Origin: Symbiodinium natans
Lineage: Eukaryota > Sar > Dinophyceae > Suessiales > Symbiodiniaceae
Direction of reading: 5' to 3'
NCBI GenBank assembly: GCA_905221605.1
Contig: CAJNDS010002130.1
Coordinates: 139,001-203,000 of the forward strand
DNA length: 64,000 nucleotides
The first letter of the stretch is position 1. Every line of letters starts with the position of its first letter. The notes beneath the pieces are model-generated. The model saw only the letters and a list, made by a program, of their open reading frames with translations, ran no database searches and was not told the DNA's origin. Positions 53,515-64,000 of this stretch are shown one piece after another. The translations under genes and the position numbers were made by a program.

Positions 53515-55870
53515 TTCGATTGCGCCGGAGGTGCGTACAGGAGCCGCGGCTCGCGGTCCTTCGTCTGCCATGAGATGTCGCCAATCCTTGATTCTAGCGG
53601 GTTTTTTTGTGTTTTCACGTGGGTGGGGTGGGGGGAGGGGGGGTGCTTGTTGCAAGGCATCTGCCTCCCTGTTTCGGGCGACAATTACAATAGCAGAACT
53701 TGTGGCCACGACCTGGTGCAGCATTTCGCAAACCCTCCCCAAACACTGAGAAGAAGGAGAAGAGGACATCCAAACATTTCCGCAAGAGGTTGGAACGCTG
53801 CACCGTTATTCTATGGGGCACCATACGGCTGCTCGACGCTCTACGGCTTGTGAGGCGCCTTTCGACGGCTTCCGTACACACAACATACTGGACCTCTGAG
53901 CATCCCAGAGGGGAGTTTGTTGCTCCAACGTGAGGTCGCCGTGGCGAACACGGGCCAAGTGGGTTGAAAGGGCTTCACCTTGCCCAGATTCTCGGTGTCC
54001 AGATGCAAAGCCTCATTCTCGTGGAGGCAGAAGAAACCTGATCAGGGCTCGTGCCTCAAAAACAACCGCGCCAAGTCTTGCTTGATCATGCACAGAAATG
54101 TCGAGACAGGGAAGGGACTTGGGAGAAGGTGTTTTCTCAGAGACGCCCAAAAACACCAAGCAGCACTCCGGGTCGTAGGGCGACTCCGCGAAGGCTTCCT
54201 GAATGCATTGGCGCACCTTGATCACAGGCCGGGAAGTTCAACCCGAAAGGCTCTTCCTCATACTACTCACACTCCCGCTCTCTCTGGGACGTCACAATAC
54301 CTGTGTTTTTGCTCAACCGCCATGGGGTCGTCGAGGGTTTCCTGCTACTCCCTGGCTTGAATGTTTTGAAGCCCTTGCATGCCAACACAAGAGCCAAAGA
54401 AACGACAGATTTCTTTTCAGCACCGCGAAAGAAGCGTTCAAGGAATGCCCTCGATCCTCCAAGGCGCCGTCATGAACCCCGGTTGCCGGAAGCAGTAAGC
54501 CGAGTTGTCCTGCCGGACGATGTAGAACAGCATCGGGTGGGCTCGTGGCCTGCGCAGCAGGCCGTCAGCGAGGGAGGGACGAAACCTCCTCCTCAGGATC
54601 TCCTGCGCGTAGCGCGCAGTAGCTTAGGGCACCCAAGGCCCCCCAAGGTCAACTCCCCTGGTGGCTTCGATACGCTGGGCATCCCTTGCACGGGCCAACA
54701 GCGCAACTCCCCTCAAATCCCCTCAAATCCCCCGCAGGCCGCCTCTCAGCGCCAGAGCATTTCTCAGCTTTTTCGGGTCTTTCGTCACTGTGCGGACGGT
54801 GAACAAAACCTGGCGGACTTTGCAAGTCACACTCTGCCAGAGGCAACCAGAGAGGAACCTTTGGAGCTCCATGGAACAGGGGAACCTTGGGAGCTCTGGT
54901 GATCCTTTTGCTGCTGTGTGGCGCGGGGGCTGCGGCGTTGCCGGATCCACTTCGAAGCCCGCGGGGTCACGGGCACGGCACTTCGCGTAGTAGTCGCTGA
55001 GGTCCTTCGAGTCTTCGGTCTACTCGCGCGCTTTACCCTAAACCCTAAACCCTAAACCCTAAACCCTAAACCGTAAAAGAGAGAGAGAGAGAGAGCGGAG
55101 AGGGCGGGTCTCCTTGAAGTCCGGCCGACGCAGGGTCCTCTGCGAGATTCGCCCTTGTCGGAGGTAGTACCTCTAGGGCCCTAGGATCACGAGAGGGGGG
55201 GGGGGGGGGGGATGACTTGACATCATGAGAGACTTCTTGAGAACTAGAGATACTCTGGAGGTACCTGTCGATGAAATGGGTGTCAGCCTGTTCGCGTGAG
55301 TCCTCTTCAAGCTTCGGAAGCTTCAAGCGGACTGAGGTCGTTGGGAACCGATGCAACCACCCCAGATCGCTCAAGACTCAAGAGCCAAGCTGCTTCCTCT
55401 TCAGCTCGTTGACTTCCGACACAGGGCACCCTGGTGCAGGGCAGAACGATTGCGGGGGTGCTGATGTTCAAGAATTTGCCATTGGGCTCTTGGACGTCCT
55501 CTCGGCTTCCGCACTTCTCTGGCTTCGAACATGCCTGTACCCGCCTAGATGCTTGAGCAGAAGCAGCAGAGCCCCTTTCCAGAAGGAGGCCTCGAATGTA
55601 GTCTTGCGCCTCTACTTCCTTTAGGAGTCCAATCTCCAGATCCCTGACGAGACTACCATGTCATTCATGCTCTGGATGGAGACAACGCCCTCTGCCTCTT
55701 CCCCAAATCCCGCGTATCCCCAGCCCAGTTGCGTTTTGGTACAAGGTCCTCATCTTCTTGACGCTGGACTCTCCCTCGAGTTCCTGCATGAGCTCGACAA
55801 TGTAGTGCAGCGCCTCGGGCGCTACGCAGAGAAAATGTGAGCGGATGACGCCTGCGGACTCTATCACATG
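53515..55870 (-). CDS. Multi-exon gene (or two genes), unidentified
   Basis: Minus-strand coding stretches in transcript order: about 55820-55730 (ALHYIVELMQELEGESSVKK, MRTLYQ), about 55625-55540 (KEVEAQDYIRGLLLERGSAA), about 55350-55215 (LEEDSREQADTHFIDRYLQS), about 55020-54955 (EDSKDLSDYYAKCRARDPAG), about 54870-54740 (MELQRFLSGCLWQSVTCKVR, QVLFTVRTVTKDPKKL), about 54715-54655 (ALLARARDAQRIEATRG), about 54620-54470 (YAQEILRRRFRPSLADGLLR, HPMLFYIVRQDNSAYCFRQP), about 54210-54130 (VRQCIQEAFAESPYDPECCL), about 54010-53950 (ALHLDTENLGKVKPFQPTWP) and about 53590-53520 (DISWQTKDREPRLLYAPPAQ). Acceptors are AG before G in several cases. The composition is strongly protein-like and all on one strand, but I recognise no domain; exon edges are approximate. 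Confidence 0.6.
55036..55096. repeat. CCCTAAA array and GA run
   Basis: Six CCCTAAA units then a GA run of about ten repeats, just right of the exon at 54955-55020. It is an exception to the usual orientation around exon islands. A G16-17 run follows at 55195-55211. Confidence 0.85.
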
Positions 55871-55879
55871 AAGAAACAG

Positions 55880-56207
55880 TCACACAAACATTAGCCCCAA
55901 CAAGAAAACATGCATGAACAGAAACGCAGCATGGCAGTGGTTGTCATGGTTATGGTTGCGGCTGTGGTGGTTGAGCTTGTGATGGTTGTGGTTTTCTGGT
56001 TGTGGTGGTTCTTCAGGAAGTGTTTTTAGTCATGCTGAACCCTTCATATCATTTGGATCTCATAATCTTAAAACACATGAACAGAAAACAGCATGGCGTA
56101 GCTCAGCTTCATGTATGCACATATGTGTATGTATATATATGTATGTGGTAATGCGGCACCAGACATACCTGTATGTTGACATGCATTGCATACATACACA
56201 CACACAC

Positions 56208-56241
<34 letters not shown>

Positions 56242-57180
56242 GCGTGTATTTATATACACTCATACATTACATATATATATATATACACATGTCTGTATAC
56301 ATCCCGGAAGAGACGCTCGACCCTGCAACATCCTGCACCCCCGTGCAGCCAGCGGGCTTGCCCCCGCCAGATCTTGTTCCCAACCAGCTTCTGGGCCTGG
56401 GAACACCATGGAGACGCCAAGATCTGACCTCCTCCCCCTACAGGCTCAGGGCTTAGAGAATGTGTAGGGGCTCAGGGGTGATTGGGGCTCAGGGATGTTT
56501 AGGGGCGGTAGGCCGCCTGTAGGAAGAGCTCGTGCCACATCCCGTAGACGTCACGCCTGGCGGCAAAAGTTTTCACTCAGCGCTCCGGCTCCCTCCCTAA
56601 TGAAGTTGTCCACATAGGGGCAGCAAGAAATCAAGTAACTTACTTCCGCAACCTGAACTTGCGTTGAAGCTCCTGAACGAGAATAAAGTCATCCCTTAGA
56701 GGATGCTATTGGGGCCCCGCCGTAATGTGAGATTCTCGAGTCTCGAGCCCGGATCCCGAGAGCCAATCAGCAACTAATCGGCTATTTTGGACGGTCTGAA
56801 CATACTAAAACATAGACTCGGATGCAAGAGAGTATAATACGCATATACATGTACGAATATGTATGCAGTATGCATATATATATATATACACACATATCTA
56901 TTTGTTAATTCTTTCTAAATATTGTTATCTTTCTATATATGCTAATGTCGAGTCTTCGCCTGGCATAGTTCCGCTGCCCAGATGGACAGCGGGTGCCTTT
57001 GAAGTCCTCAGCTACTGGGTACCCGCTGGCTCTGCGAGTCTGCGAGAAAGATCAAAAAAAGACAAGAACATAAGAGCAGAAGCGAGAGCGGACTATGGGC
57101 GCTGCACGCTGAAGACTAACTAAGCCCTGAGCTGCGCAACTCGCGGATACTAGCGGCTTCAATTTGGGAGTCCAGCTTGC
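55880..57180. other. No supported gene; TA microsatellites
   Basis: GTGGTTGT-rich stretch at 55930-56010, TA-type repeats at 56125-56300 and 56868-56890. No convincing frame. Confidence 0.4.
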
Positions 57181-57189
57181 CAGTTCTCA

Positions 57190-57420
57190 CGGGTCCGAAA
57201 TCGTGCGAGGAACCACCATCTTCTTGATCATCTCGATGGTGGCGGCCGTCGCTTCAGCCTCATCTAACAGGGCCGGCGACAAACTCAAAGCCGGCAAACT
57301 CAGCGTGACTCGAACAGTGGCACTGCGGTGGCTCAGCTGGTGATTCAACCACGGAGCCGGGGTGTCCGCGCTCGGGCTTGCTTCATCTTGAAGCAGCATC
57401 TCCACAAGCCCTGCGAACAT
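57190..57420 (-). CDS. Candidate exon, helical
   Basis: The minus strand reads MFAGLVEMLLQDEASPSADT, PAPWLNHQLSHRSATVRVTL, then LLDEAEATAATIEMIKKMVV. The start and end have amphipathic helix character. No family recognised; exon edges not fixed. Confidence 0.35.
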
Positions 57421-57429
57421 CTGCGTACA

Positions 57430-58730
57430 TCTGGGGACTTTCGAGATTGACAAGTCTGCCGGCCTATCGAAGGTTGCCAGTGACGGTTACAAACTCTCAC
57501 AAAGGGGAAAGCCGGCCTCCATCCACATCAGCGGACGCAGCCTCAGAACTTCGAGTCTTTGAACCAGACTGGGCTAGCTACTCTTATCCTACGTCGCTGA
57601 CGTGGCTCCTGCTGGGGGGACCTGGTTCCCGCAGTGTGACCCTCGCCTGTAAGATCCTGCTAGCCGCGCCCAGTTCTGGCTTTCATCTAGCATGCAGCTC
57701 CCGGGCTACTTCATATACACCAAAATAGTAGAATACTTACTATAGGAACCCCCAAAGGGTAGCCCTATTCTCGGAACCCCCATATCTCGGGACTTCAAGT
57801 CAACTTGACACTCAAACCTTCGATGACCAGATGATTTCCATGCTGAGCAGCTCAAGTTGACAGGGTTTAGGGCTTAGGGTCGTGTGGGAATCTTGCAAGT
57901 CTATGCAGTCTGTGCAAGTGCACAGCGCTCGCTGTAGCCGAGCTGCCTCCGATTTCGGAGAGACCCGTCGGAAGAATCCTCGCAACCGAATGGCACGATG
58001 TGGCTTGGATATGCTTGGGCTGCACCTAATCACTACTACTTCTGCTGCTGCTAGCCACCCCCCTCGTCTACCAACTACCACCTTTGCAGCACGAGAGCGC
58101 GCAATTTGAGGCACCTTGCGGGTGAAGAGTGACATCCGGAGCACTGTTTGGTTCATTTTGCGGGTTCTGGGATTGAATTTCGTTTCTTCGTTTATTGGGC
58201 TTGTTGTTGTTGTAGAGTTGCTCGGGGTGTTGTGTTTGGGACACGTGGGGGGTTGTTCCGAGGAGTGCTACAGTCTTGGCTTTCGGTCTTTAAGTTCCGG
58301 ATTTCAGTAGGCCAAGGGGTTTAGGGGATCAGAGCCGGGTCTGTCAACGTGCACAGACTGCGCGCATAACTGGAGTTCACATCGGTGTACAGCCAGCACG
58401 CACAAAATCACCATCTTGTCTGGTCAGGGTAGGCACGGACAATGAACGGAACAAGCCCTCCCCTCACCCGCCCCCCCAAACACCGTGCTTGTCGTACTGG
58501 GTTTACGGATGGCACACAAGCAGCACGCTGGGTTCGATCAGTGTTTACAAAAGCAATGAACGGAGTTTGCCCCCCTGAAGCAAGCCTCTTGATTCCAATA
58601 AGACGCTTGGCAAGGCGAGGGGCTAGAACAAACCTTTCGCGCTCCCCCCCCCTGCAAGAAAGATAAAAAGCCAAAATCCAAGCCTGATCTTGGCCGGAGC
58701 TGTGTGGCTGCAAGCACAGCCAGTTACCCT
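57430..58730. other. No supported gene
   Basis: Includes a partial inverted-end element near 57715-57787 (GTAGAATACTTACTATAGG, TATTCTCGGAACCCCC) and a short TTTAGGGC pair at 57863. Minus-strand frames at 57812-58156 and 58408-58713 have no domain. Confidence 0.35.
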
Positions 58731-58732
58731 AA

Positions 58733-59036
58733 AAACCCTGAAACCCCTCTAAACCCCCTGAAACCCTGAAAACCCCAAAACCCCTCAAACCTCTAAACCC
58801 CTGAAACCCCCCTAAATTCCTGAAAGCCCTGAAAGCCCTGAAAGCCCTGTAAACCCCCTGAAACCCTGAAAACCCCAAAACCCCTCAAACCCCTAAACCC
58901 CTGAAACCCCCCTAAATTCCTGAAAGCCCTGAAAGCCCTGAAAGCCCTGAAACCCCTGAAACCCCTGAAACCCCTGAAACCCCTGAAACGCCTGAAACCC
59001 CTGAAACCCCTGAAACCCCTGAAACCCCTGAAACCC
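58733..59036. repeat. CCCTGAAA minisatellite with a 100 bp higher-order unit
   Basis: Units of 8-10 bp (CCCTGAAA, CCCCTGAAA, CCCTAAA variants). A 100 bp segment beginning TAAACCCCCTGAAACCCTG at 58750 is repeated at 58850 with only one or two changes. It is followed by about eleven CCCCTGAAA units. It appears derived from telomere-like sequence. Confidence 0.9.
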
Positions 59037-59039
59037 TAC

Positions 59040-59113
59040 CGTCGGGGAGCTCCTTCTGTCCCTGGCTCCGCTATCTCCTCCTCGTCCAACTCCCCGAGCT
59101 CCTTGATTCTCGG
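59040..59113 (-). CDS. Candidate acidic exon
   Basis: Right of the minisatellite, the minus strand reads PRIKELGELDEEEIAEPGTE, then GAPRR. It is highly charged with no stops. GGGTTCATAGGGTTTG-type sequence lies on its right, as in other islands. Confidence 0.5.
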
Positions 59114-59744
59114 GGGAGGGTTCATAGGGTTTGTGGTTTTCAAGTGGGTTGGGGGGCCGGGGGGGCGGGGGGGGAGGTCCTTTTGAGGGCGATTCCTGTC
59201 GGGGGAAGGAGGGGTATGCAAAGCATGTGTTGGAAGTGGGAGGCAGGGTCCAGAATGTCCAGAAGCTCTATCACGCGAAATGGCTCGACGAAAAAATCAG
59301 ACTTTGCCTGTGGAAGGGCGTTGTGTTTAGATGGAACGTTCTTAAACCCTAAACCGGTTGAAGATGACGGCTCAAGGCTGTTGACGGTTGTGGGGCCCTG
59401 CACCGTTCGGACAGGGTGTTTGGAGCTGTGCACTTTGGAGCTCAAGCCTAAACACTAAACCCCAAACCCTGTCTTTGCATCTGGGCAAATCCCCAAGCCC
59501 CTTCCCTGAGCCCCAAGCCCTGGTATATGAACGCTCCCTGAAAGGCAGTGCGACCCTTCCCAGGTCCATCCCGTCCTTCTCCTCTGAGGACGAAGGCCCT
59601 TGGTCGTTCAGGGAATATGGCGGCGACCTACTAAATACCACGAACCTGCGGTACCATAACCGACTATACTATGCCGTGCTATACCGTAGTCCATGATCTA
59701 CCACAGCATGGGCTTCCGATTTATGAAGCCGCGGGGCTCGGGGC

Positions 59745-60405
59745 GGTTCCCCAGTGCTTCATGGTATCTTTGGCCAGCAAATCCTGAGGGCACTGCGAAC
59801 TCTTTTGCATGGTCTGCATGCCCTGAGCACAGGCGTCCTCCTCGCACACTGTGGGGCTAAAGACCTCCACAGGACTTTCGAATCCATCGAGTCCTCGGGG
59901 TGCCACCGGCCGGACATATTCGAGTTCTTGTTGTTGGGAAATGGCCACTCCGGTATGCCGGTATACCGGTTTCCCCTTTAAGGGATTACGTATGGACCCC
60001 ACCTCCCCTACTCAGAACCAGCATAGGGAAAGCAGACTGGCATAAGAGGCTCATCCCACCTCGAGGGGCTCGCTTCGGCGGCCTGCCGCGCCTCTTGGGC
60101 TGCACAGGTGGTGCCTCGGCTGACTTTGGGGGGAAGTCCTTTAACCCCACAGACCCTGCACCCGAAACCCTAAACCCTAAACCCTAGACCACTCCGAGGA
60201 AGAATGCGGAAGAAGATGCTTGGCTTTGGGGGAGGGCTTCAACGGGCTTCCCCCAGTGCAGGGTTGCGAGCCAAACGAGGTTTTCTAGGTGCAGCTGGGG
60301 TTCAGGGGGCAAACCACACAGTCTGTCCTTGTCGAACTTGGTGGAAGCTTGAAGCGCCGTTTTACATGCTGAGAAGACATGGTCCAACTCAGCTGGCACC
60401 TCTCG
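59745..60405 (-). CDS. Two to three candidate exons of one unidentified gene
   Basis: Minus strand: about 60405-60325 (VPAELDHVFSACKTALQAST, KFDKDRLC, then a GT donor), about 60292-60230 (LHLENLVWLATLHWGKPVEA) and about 59935-59745 (QELEYVRPVAPRGLDGFESP, VEVFSPTVCEEDACAQGMQT, MQKSSQCPQDLLAKDT). The last is Cys-rich. CCCTAAA units at 60167-60187 lie between the second and third. No family recognised. Confidence 0.5.
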
Positions 60406-60519
60406 TAGCACGACGACCGGCCACAAAATTGACCCCAAGCCCACGCGACAAGACCCCCGAATGTTCCATTGCGGGGGCGTAGCCACCTCGCCTAAACCTG
60501 CCGAGTCGCCAAGCACACC

Positions 60520-62470
60520 TCCGCTCTTTGGGGCCTAGGGCGTCAGCTTCGCATCACTTGGCGTTTTGGGGCGGTTTTGCTGCATGTTCTCAATGCTCTC
60601 CCGTGAGGGCCCACCTCCGGGTCTTGTGCCCAGGTCTCGTGCCGCAGCTGGGCGTCCTTGCCTAGGCGACATTCAACAGGCTTTCTGGGATTCAGAGCCT
60701 TTGTTGAAGTTTGCTTCAATGCGAAGGGGCACACAACACGATGCCTCCACGCTGTTGCGTCCATGTTGCCCACTCCACATCGCGGGGCGGAGTCTTTGTC
60801 CTGTGCTACAGGCCACTAGGCCATATATCTCGGATCTCTCTCTCGCAAGCCTCAACTTCAGCTCTCTCCTTATTGTTCTTGCTCCTGTTTATCCGTCGTA
60901 AAAGCTGTGTAGATTTCTCTGCCGTCCTGAGCCGCTTCTGCGGATGGCCGCCTCCAGGGGTGCGGCGATGGTTCGGCCTTTGGCGAACCTCATAGCAGCG
61001 TCTGGCTTGGTGTCTGTGCGAGGGCGCGGCAATCCTAGCGAAAGCCTAGAAAATTCGCAGTTCCTGAAAGCAAACTGCAGCCGGGCCGCAAATAGCACTT
61101 TACGCTCGGGGGTCTTTGTCCTGATGTTGTCACACTGCAGCCACGCGCAACGTGTGCGGGGTGGGGTAGAGTGGCGAAGGGATGGCTAAAGTACTCGTCT
61201 CAGGTTCTAGCAGATCGTCTGCCTCAGTTGTATGAGCAAGTGAACCGCCAAAAAAACCCTAAACAATTTGTTCTCGCGAAGGAAGACCTACTCACAAACC
61301 TGCACAAACCTGCACAAACCTGCACAAACCTACAGGCGCGGGGATTTGCCGCGGCACGCCTTCCACAAACGAAACCTGCACAAACCTGCGCGAAACGTGC
61401 TGCATCCGCGTGGCCGTCAAACATAGCTAGCGGGTGTGATTCAACCAGCATGAGCCTTCTGAAGCCCGATGGCTCTCAAGCCTGGGTTGGTTGTCCAACT
61501 GATATTTAAAGTTCTGGTTTGGGTACCGAAAACCTTAAACCATAGACCCTGCACGCGAGGAAAGATGCGAGAAGGGACTTGCCCTGCAGGGAGACCATAA
61601 ACCTGCACAAAACTTGTCAAAACTTGTGCGGAGCTTACGCAAAGACTTCTTCTAGCTTCTGGGTTACACATGGCTGGCAAGAAGAGATGTGGTCCTTCGT
61701 TGTAGCATCAACAAGGATACGAACTGCTAATACGAACACGAAGGTACGAATGTGATAGCAATAGCAACTGCAACAGTAATGGTAAGTGCAAGCTTAATAC
61801 TAAGAATACTGAGAGCAAGACCACTGGCAATCGTTACAGTGATGACAGCATGGGAAATGAAAGATAGCAGTAGCAGTAGAAAATTCTCATTGCGAATCAC
61901 GTCAAGCTCTCCTCAGGCGCTTTCTCGGGCGCAGCTCTTTCTGCGGTGTCTTGGATCGAAGCCGCACCTGGGCTCTGTGGATGGGATCCCCCGTGCTCCG
62001 CCTTCTCGGAGCACGTGAACTACATGACTCGACCACCGCCGCTGCACCAAGGCACTGATGAGCGACGCGACTCCTCTGCAGACTCGAAAAAACAGAGGGC
62101 ATTCCACACAGCTGAAGCAGAGGCAAGGCGCGGGACACGTCGCGTGCAAACTACCCTCTTGCCGCCCTTTGTCCCCTACTTCATTCCTCCTTGGGTGCCG
62201 AAATGCATTCCGTCGCAGAGGCTCCCCCCGCCTTTGTCACCTGCGCAACAAATGGCTCCTGAGCTCGGGCTGGATTCATTCAGATCATTAAGCACGAAAC
62301 TTCTCTTTCACGACAGACATAGCCGACATAGCCTAACAAATGCGGGTCCCGGTCACCCTTCGCGGCCGCCCTCGCGGCAGCCCGATCGACAGCCCGCGCG
62401 GCCGCCCGCGCATGGCGGCTGCAGGCGCAGCGGCAGCGGACGGGCAAACATGGACCGGGGCTTATCAGGA
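60520..62470. other. No supported gene; 11 bp repeat at 61287-61335
   Basis: A CACAAACCTG-type 11 bp repeat (about five units, with two more at 61372-61388) is the main feature. Frames near 60560-60700 (PVECRLGKDAQLRHETWAQD on the minus strand) may be an exon. The 251-codon plus-strand frame at 61946-62701 is judged a chance frame. Confidence 0.35.
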
Positions 62471-62489
62471 GGCAAGGCTGGGGCTGTGA

Positions 62490-62665
62490 GGCGCTTTCTG
62501 AAGCTCGAGCATTGCATGCGAGTTGCACACGAATCGCCCTTCGATTTGGGCTGGTTTTGGGTGGGGTGGCCTGGGAGCATCAACAATGGGGATCTCGAGC
62601 CCAAAGGAGAATTCCGGTTCGAAGTCAAGCAAGCTGCGCTTGCGAGCTTGATCCAGCCTGTTATT
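62490..62665 (-). CDS. Candidate exon, Pro-containing
   Basis: The minus strand reads KRSLLDFEPEFSFGLEIPIV, DAPRPPHPKPAQIEGRFVCN, SHAMLELQKA. Protein-like composition on the strand used by all other genes, preferred over the overlapping plus-strand frame. No family recognised. Confidence 0.4.
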
Positions 62666-63224
62666 CCCTTGGGCCTTTTTGCGCTTGCACCGGTCATGTG
62701 AGTCGTAGCCTTTGGCTACAAGGCATGTCAGGGACAACCTGAACGCTACTCTTCGGGCCCTGATCCTATCCGTGGCCTCTCCCTGCTTGATGGCGGATGC
62801 CCGTCAGAATCACTTTGCTGATTTCGCCAAGGCCTGCGCCTTGAAAACTCATGGGTAGAGAGGTACGTCTCGAGTTCCACCTACCTTAAACCCTGAGCCC
62901 TGAATACCAACCTCACAAATGCTTCATTGCACTTTATTCGCCTCGGCCTCGCCTGTGAGTCAGAGGTTCCCCACCTCTCCTCGAGATCCCCCGCATCCAC
63001 CCTGCAGCCTCCTTTTTGGGCAAAGTTTTCGGGGCCTGTCAATGGGGAGCAGAGAGACTTGCGTGTGGAGGAATCCAACAGTCCGCCACTTCGGAACTTT
63101 GACGTGTTCTGGGAAGAACAACACCCCCTCCCCCCAATTCCGCCCGCCCCAAACATATGGACCCCTAGAAAGCGGCCTAAAAACCCTCTCAAAACAGCCT
63201 TTGCTACAAGCCCTAAACCACCAA

Positions 63225-63330
63225 ACCCTAAACCCCAAACCCTAAACCCCAAACCCTAAACCCCAAACCCAAACCCCTAAACCCCTAAACCCCAAACCCC
63301 AAACCCTTAACTCCAAGCCCTCAATCCTAA
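63225..63330. repeat. CCCTAAA/CCCCAAA array
   Basis: About thirteen units left of the exon at 63338-63391. Confidence 0.9.
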
Positions 63331-63337
63331 ATCTCAC

Positions 63338-63391
63338 TCCGGCCACCTGCTCCTGAAGCCGCCGTATGCTCGCTGCAAAAGCATCCTCGGC
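63338..63391 (-). CDS. Candidate 18-codon exon between inverted telomere-like arrays
   Basis: Acceptor GCGGAG, then AEDAFAASIRRLQEQVAG in phase 0, then a canonical GTGAG donor. It is a charged amphipathic helix, probably part of a coiled coil. The CCCTAAA array on its left and TTTAGGG array on its right make it one of the cleanest examples of the exon-island pattern. Protein unknown. Confidence 0.6.
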
Positions 63392-63409
63392 CTCCGCAAG
63401 GATTGCGGT

Positions 63410-63520
63410 TTAGGGTGTTGGGGTTCAGGATTTAGGGGGTTGGGGTTTAGGGTTTAGGCTGTTTGGTGTTTAGGGTTTAGGTTTTAGGTTTTAGGGTTTA
63501 GAGGGGCATAGACTGTATTC
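63410..63520. repeat. TTTAGGG array with variants
   Basis: Mixed TTTAGGG, GTTGGGG and TTTTAGG units right of the exon at 63338-63391. Confidence 0.85.
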
Positions 63521-63920
63521 TGAAAAGGGGGGTTTCGGGCTTAGGACGCCCTGCAAAATCTTCCTTACATGATGGCCCAACAAAAGGGGTGCAAAGTCGT
63601 TGCATTGCCCTCGAAACTGAAATTCAGATCTTGCGGCCTTGTGGGGGGTACTGGAACAAAGCTTTCATAAGTGAGATCTGCCTCTTCATGGCTCACGGTG
63701 GTGTGGGACGTGGGGTCAGACGTCTATAGAGAAATGATAACCTGACTCTGCCGGTTCGTTTTGTGTGACTGGCCCTCCCTCGTCTCCAGAAGCTCTGGCA
63801 TGAGAGGGCGGGCTTTCTTCGGCTCCCTCTATCTCCACAGACCGTCTTCTTCGTCACTCTTATTTGCGGTGCCCCCCCCCGCCTTGAGTTCGCTCGGAGG
63901 CGGTGCAGGGGGCTCTGGGG
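63520..63920. other. No gene recognised
   Basis: Unique sequence with a C-run near 63871-63880. No convincing frame or splice pattern was seen. Confidence 0.35.
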
Positions 63921-63934
63921 GTGGGACGGGTGTG

Positions 63935-64000
63935 GGTGGAGCTGGAGGAGCTGGTGGAGCTGGTGTGGCTGGTGGAGGAGCTGGTGGGGTTGGTGGGGCT
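63935..64000. repeat. GGAGCTGGTG minisatellite at the window edge
   Basis: Triplet-based 9-12 bp units (GGTGGAGCT, GGTGTGGCT, GGTGGGGTT), continuing past the window. On the plus strand it would encode Gly/Ala-rich and on the minus strand Ser/Thr/Pro-rich repeats. Coding status cannot be judged from the truncated end. Confidence 0.7.

Noticed and set aside
61946-62701. 251-codon plus-strand frame
   Set aside because: No domain, biased Arg/Pro composition, and the opposing minus strand has a more protein-like stretch at 62490-62665.

Overview
The window looks like nuclear DNA of a dinoflagellate, most likely of the Symbiodiniaceae type. The main evidence is a gene family whose exons can be rebuilt by comparing four copies. 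It has many tiny exons, introns that mostly begin GC or GA rather than GT, a G after every acceptor AG, tandem head-to-tail gene copies, and a leader resembling those of peridinin-plastid proteins. Plant-type telomere repeats (TTTAGGG/CCCTAAA) are scattered through the interior, and simple-sequence DNA is abundant. Every coding unit I can support with any strength reads on the minus strand, which fits the unidirectional gene clusters of dinoflagellates. Nothing prokaryotic, viral or organellar was seen. The genus is inference.

Layout: 1-6.4 kb holds a zinc-ribbon terminal exon and two short coding islands among telomere-like repeats. 6.4-18.4 kb is a tandem array of three ~4.0 kb units, each carrying one intact 15-exon gene for the same ~204-residue predicted membrane protein. 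19.8-29.95 kb is a fourth, diverged copy of that gene with the same 14 intron positions. Its introns are all longer, so it spans 10.1 kb instead of 2.8 kb. A Mei2-like RNA-binding protein gene, broken by a single-base frame slip in a G12 run, lies inside its third intron on the same strand. 31-51 kb is mostly repeats with isolated minus-strand exon candidates, including a 609 bp CA/CCCA/CGCA composite microsatellite. 51.18-52.21 kb is an intact intronless gene for a neutral-sphingomyelinase-like enzyme with all catalytic motifs. 53.5-55.9 kb is a multi-exon gene I cannot name, and 57-63.4 kb has further exon candidates.

The four-copy family can be assembled exactly: 615 nt (204 codons plus stop) in the third copy and 603 nt (200 plus stop) in the fourth, both in frame through all 15 exons. 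The protein has a signal-peptide-like start, a Phe shortly after the likely cleavage point, a Ser/Ala-rich stretch, a glycine-zipper membrane hairpin and a tail of amphipathic helices with a recurring LNxxY motif. I infer plastid-membrane targeting; I do not know its function.

Two structural patterns deserve attention. First, exon islands often sit between CCCTAAA repeats on their left and TTTAGGG repeats on their right, so the introns carry complementary telomere-like ends. Second, a ~105 bp element with inverted ends recurs at least five to seven times and looks like a non-autonomous mobile element.
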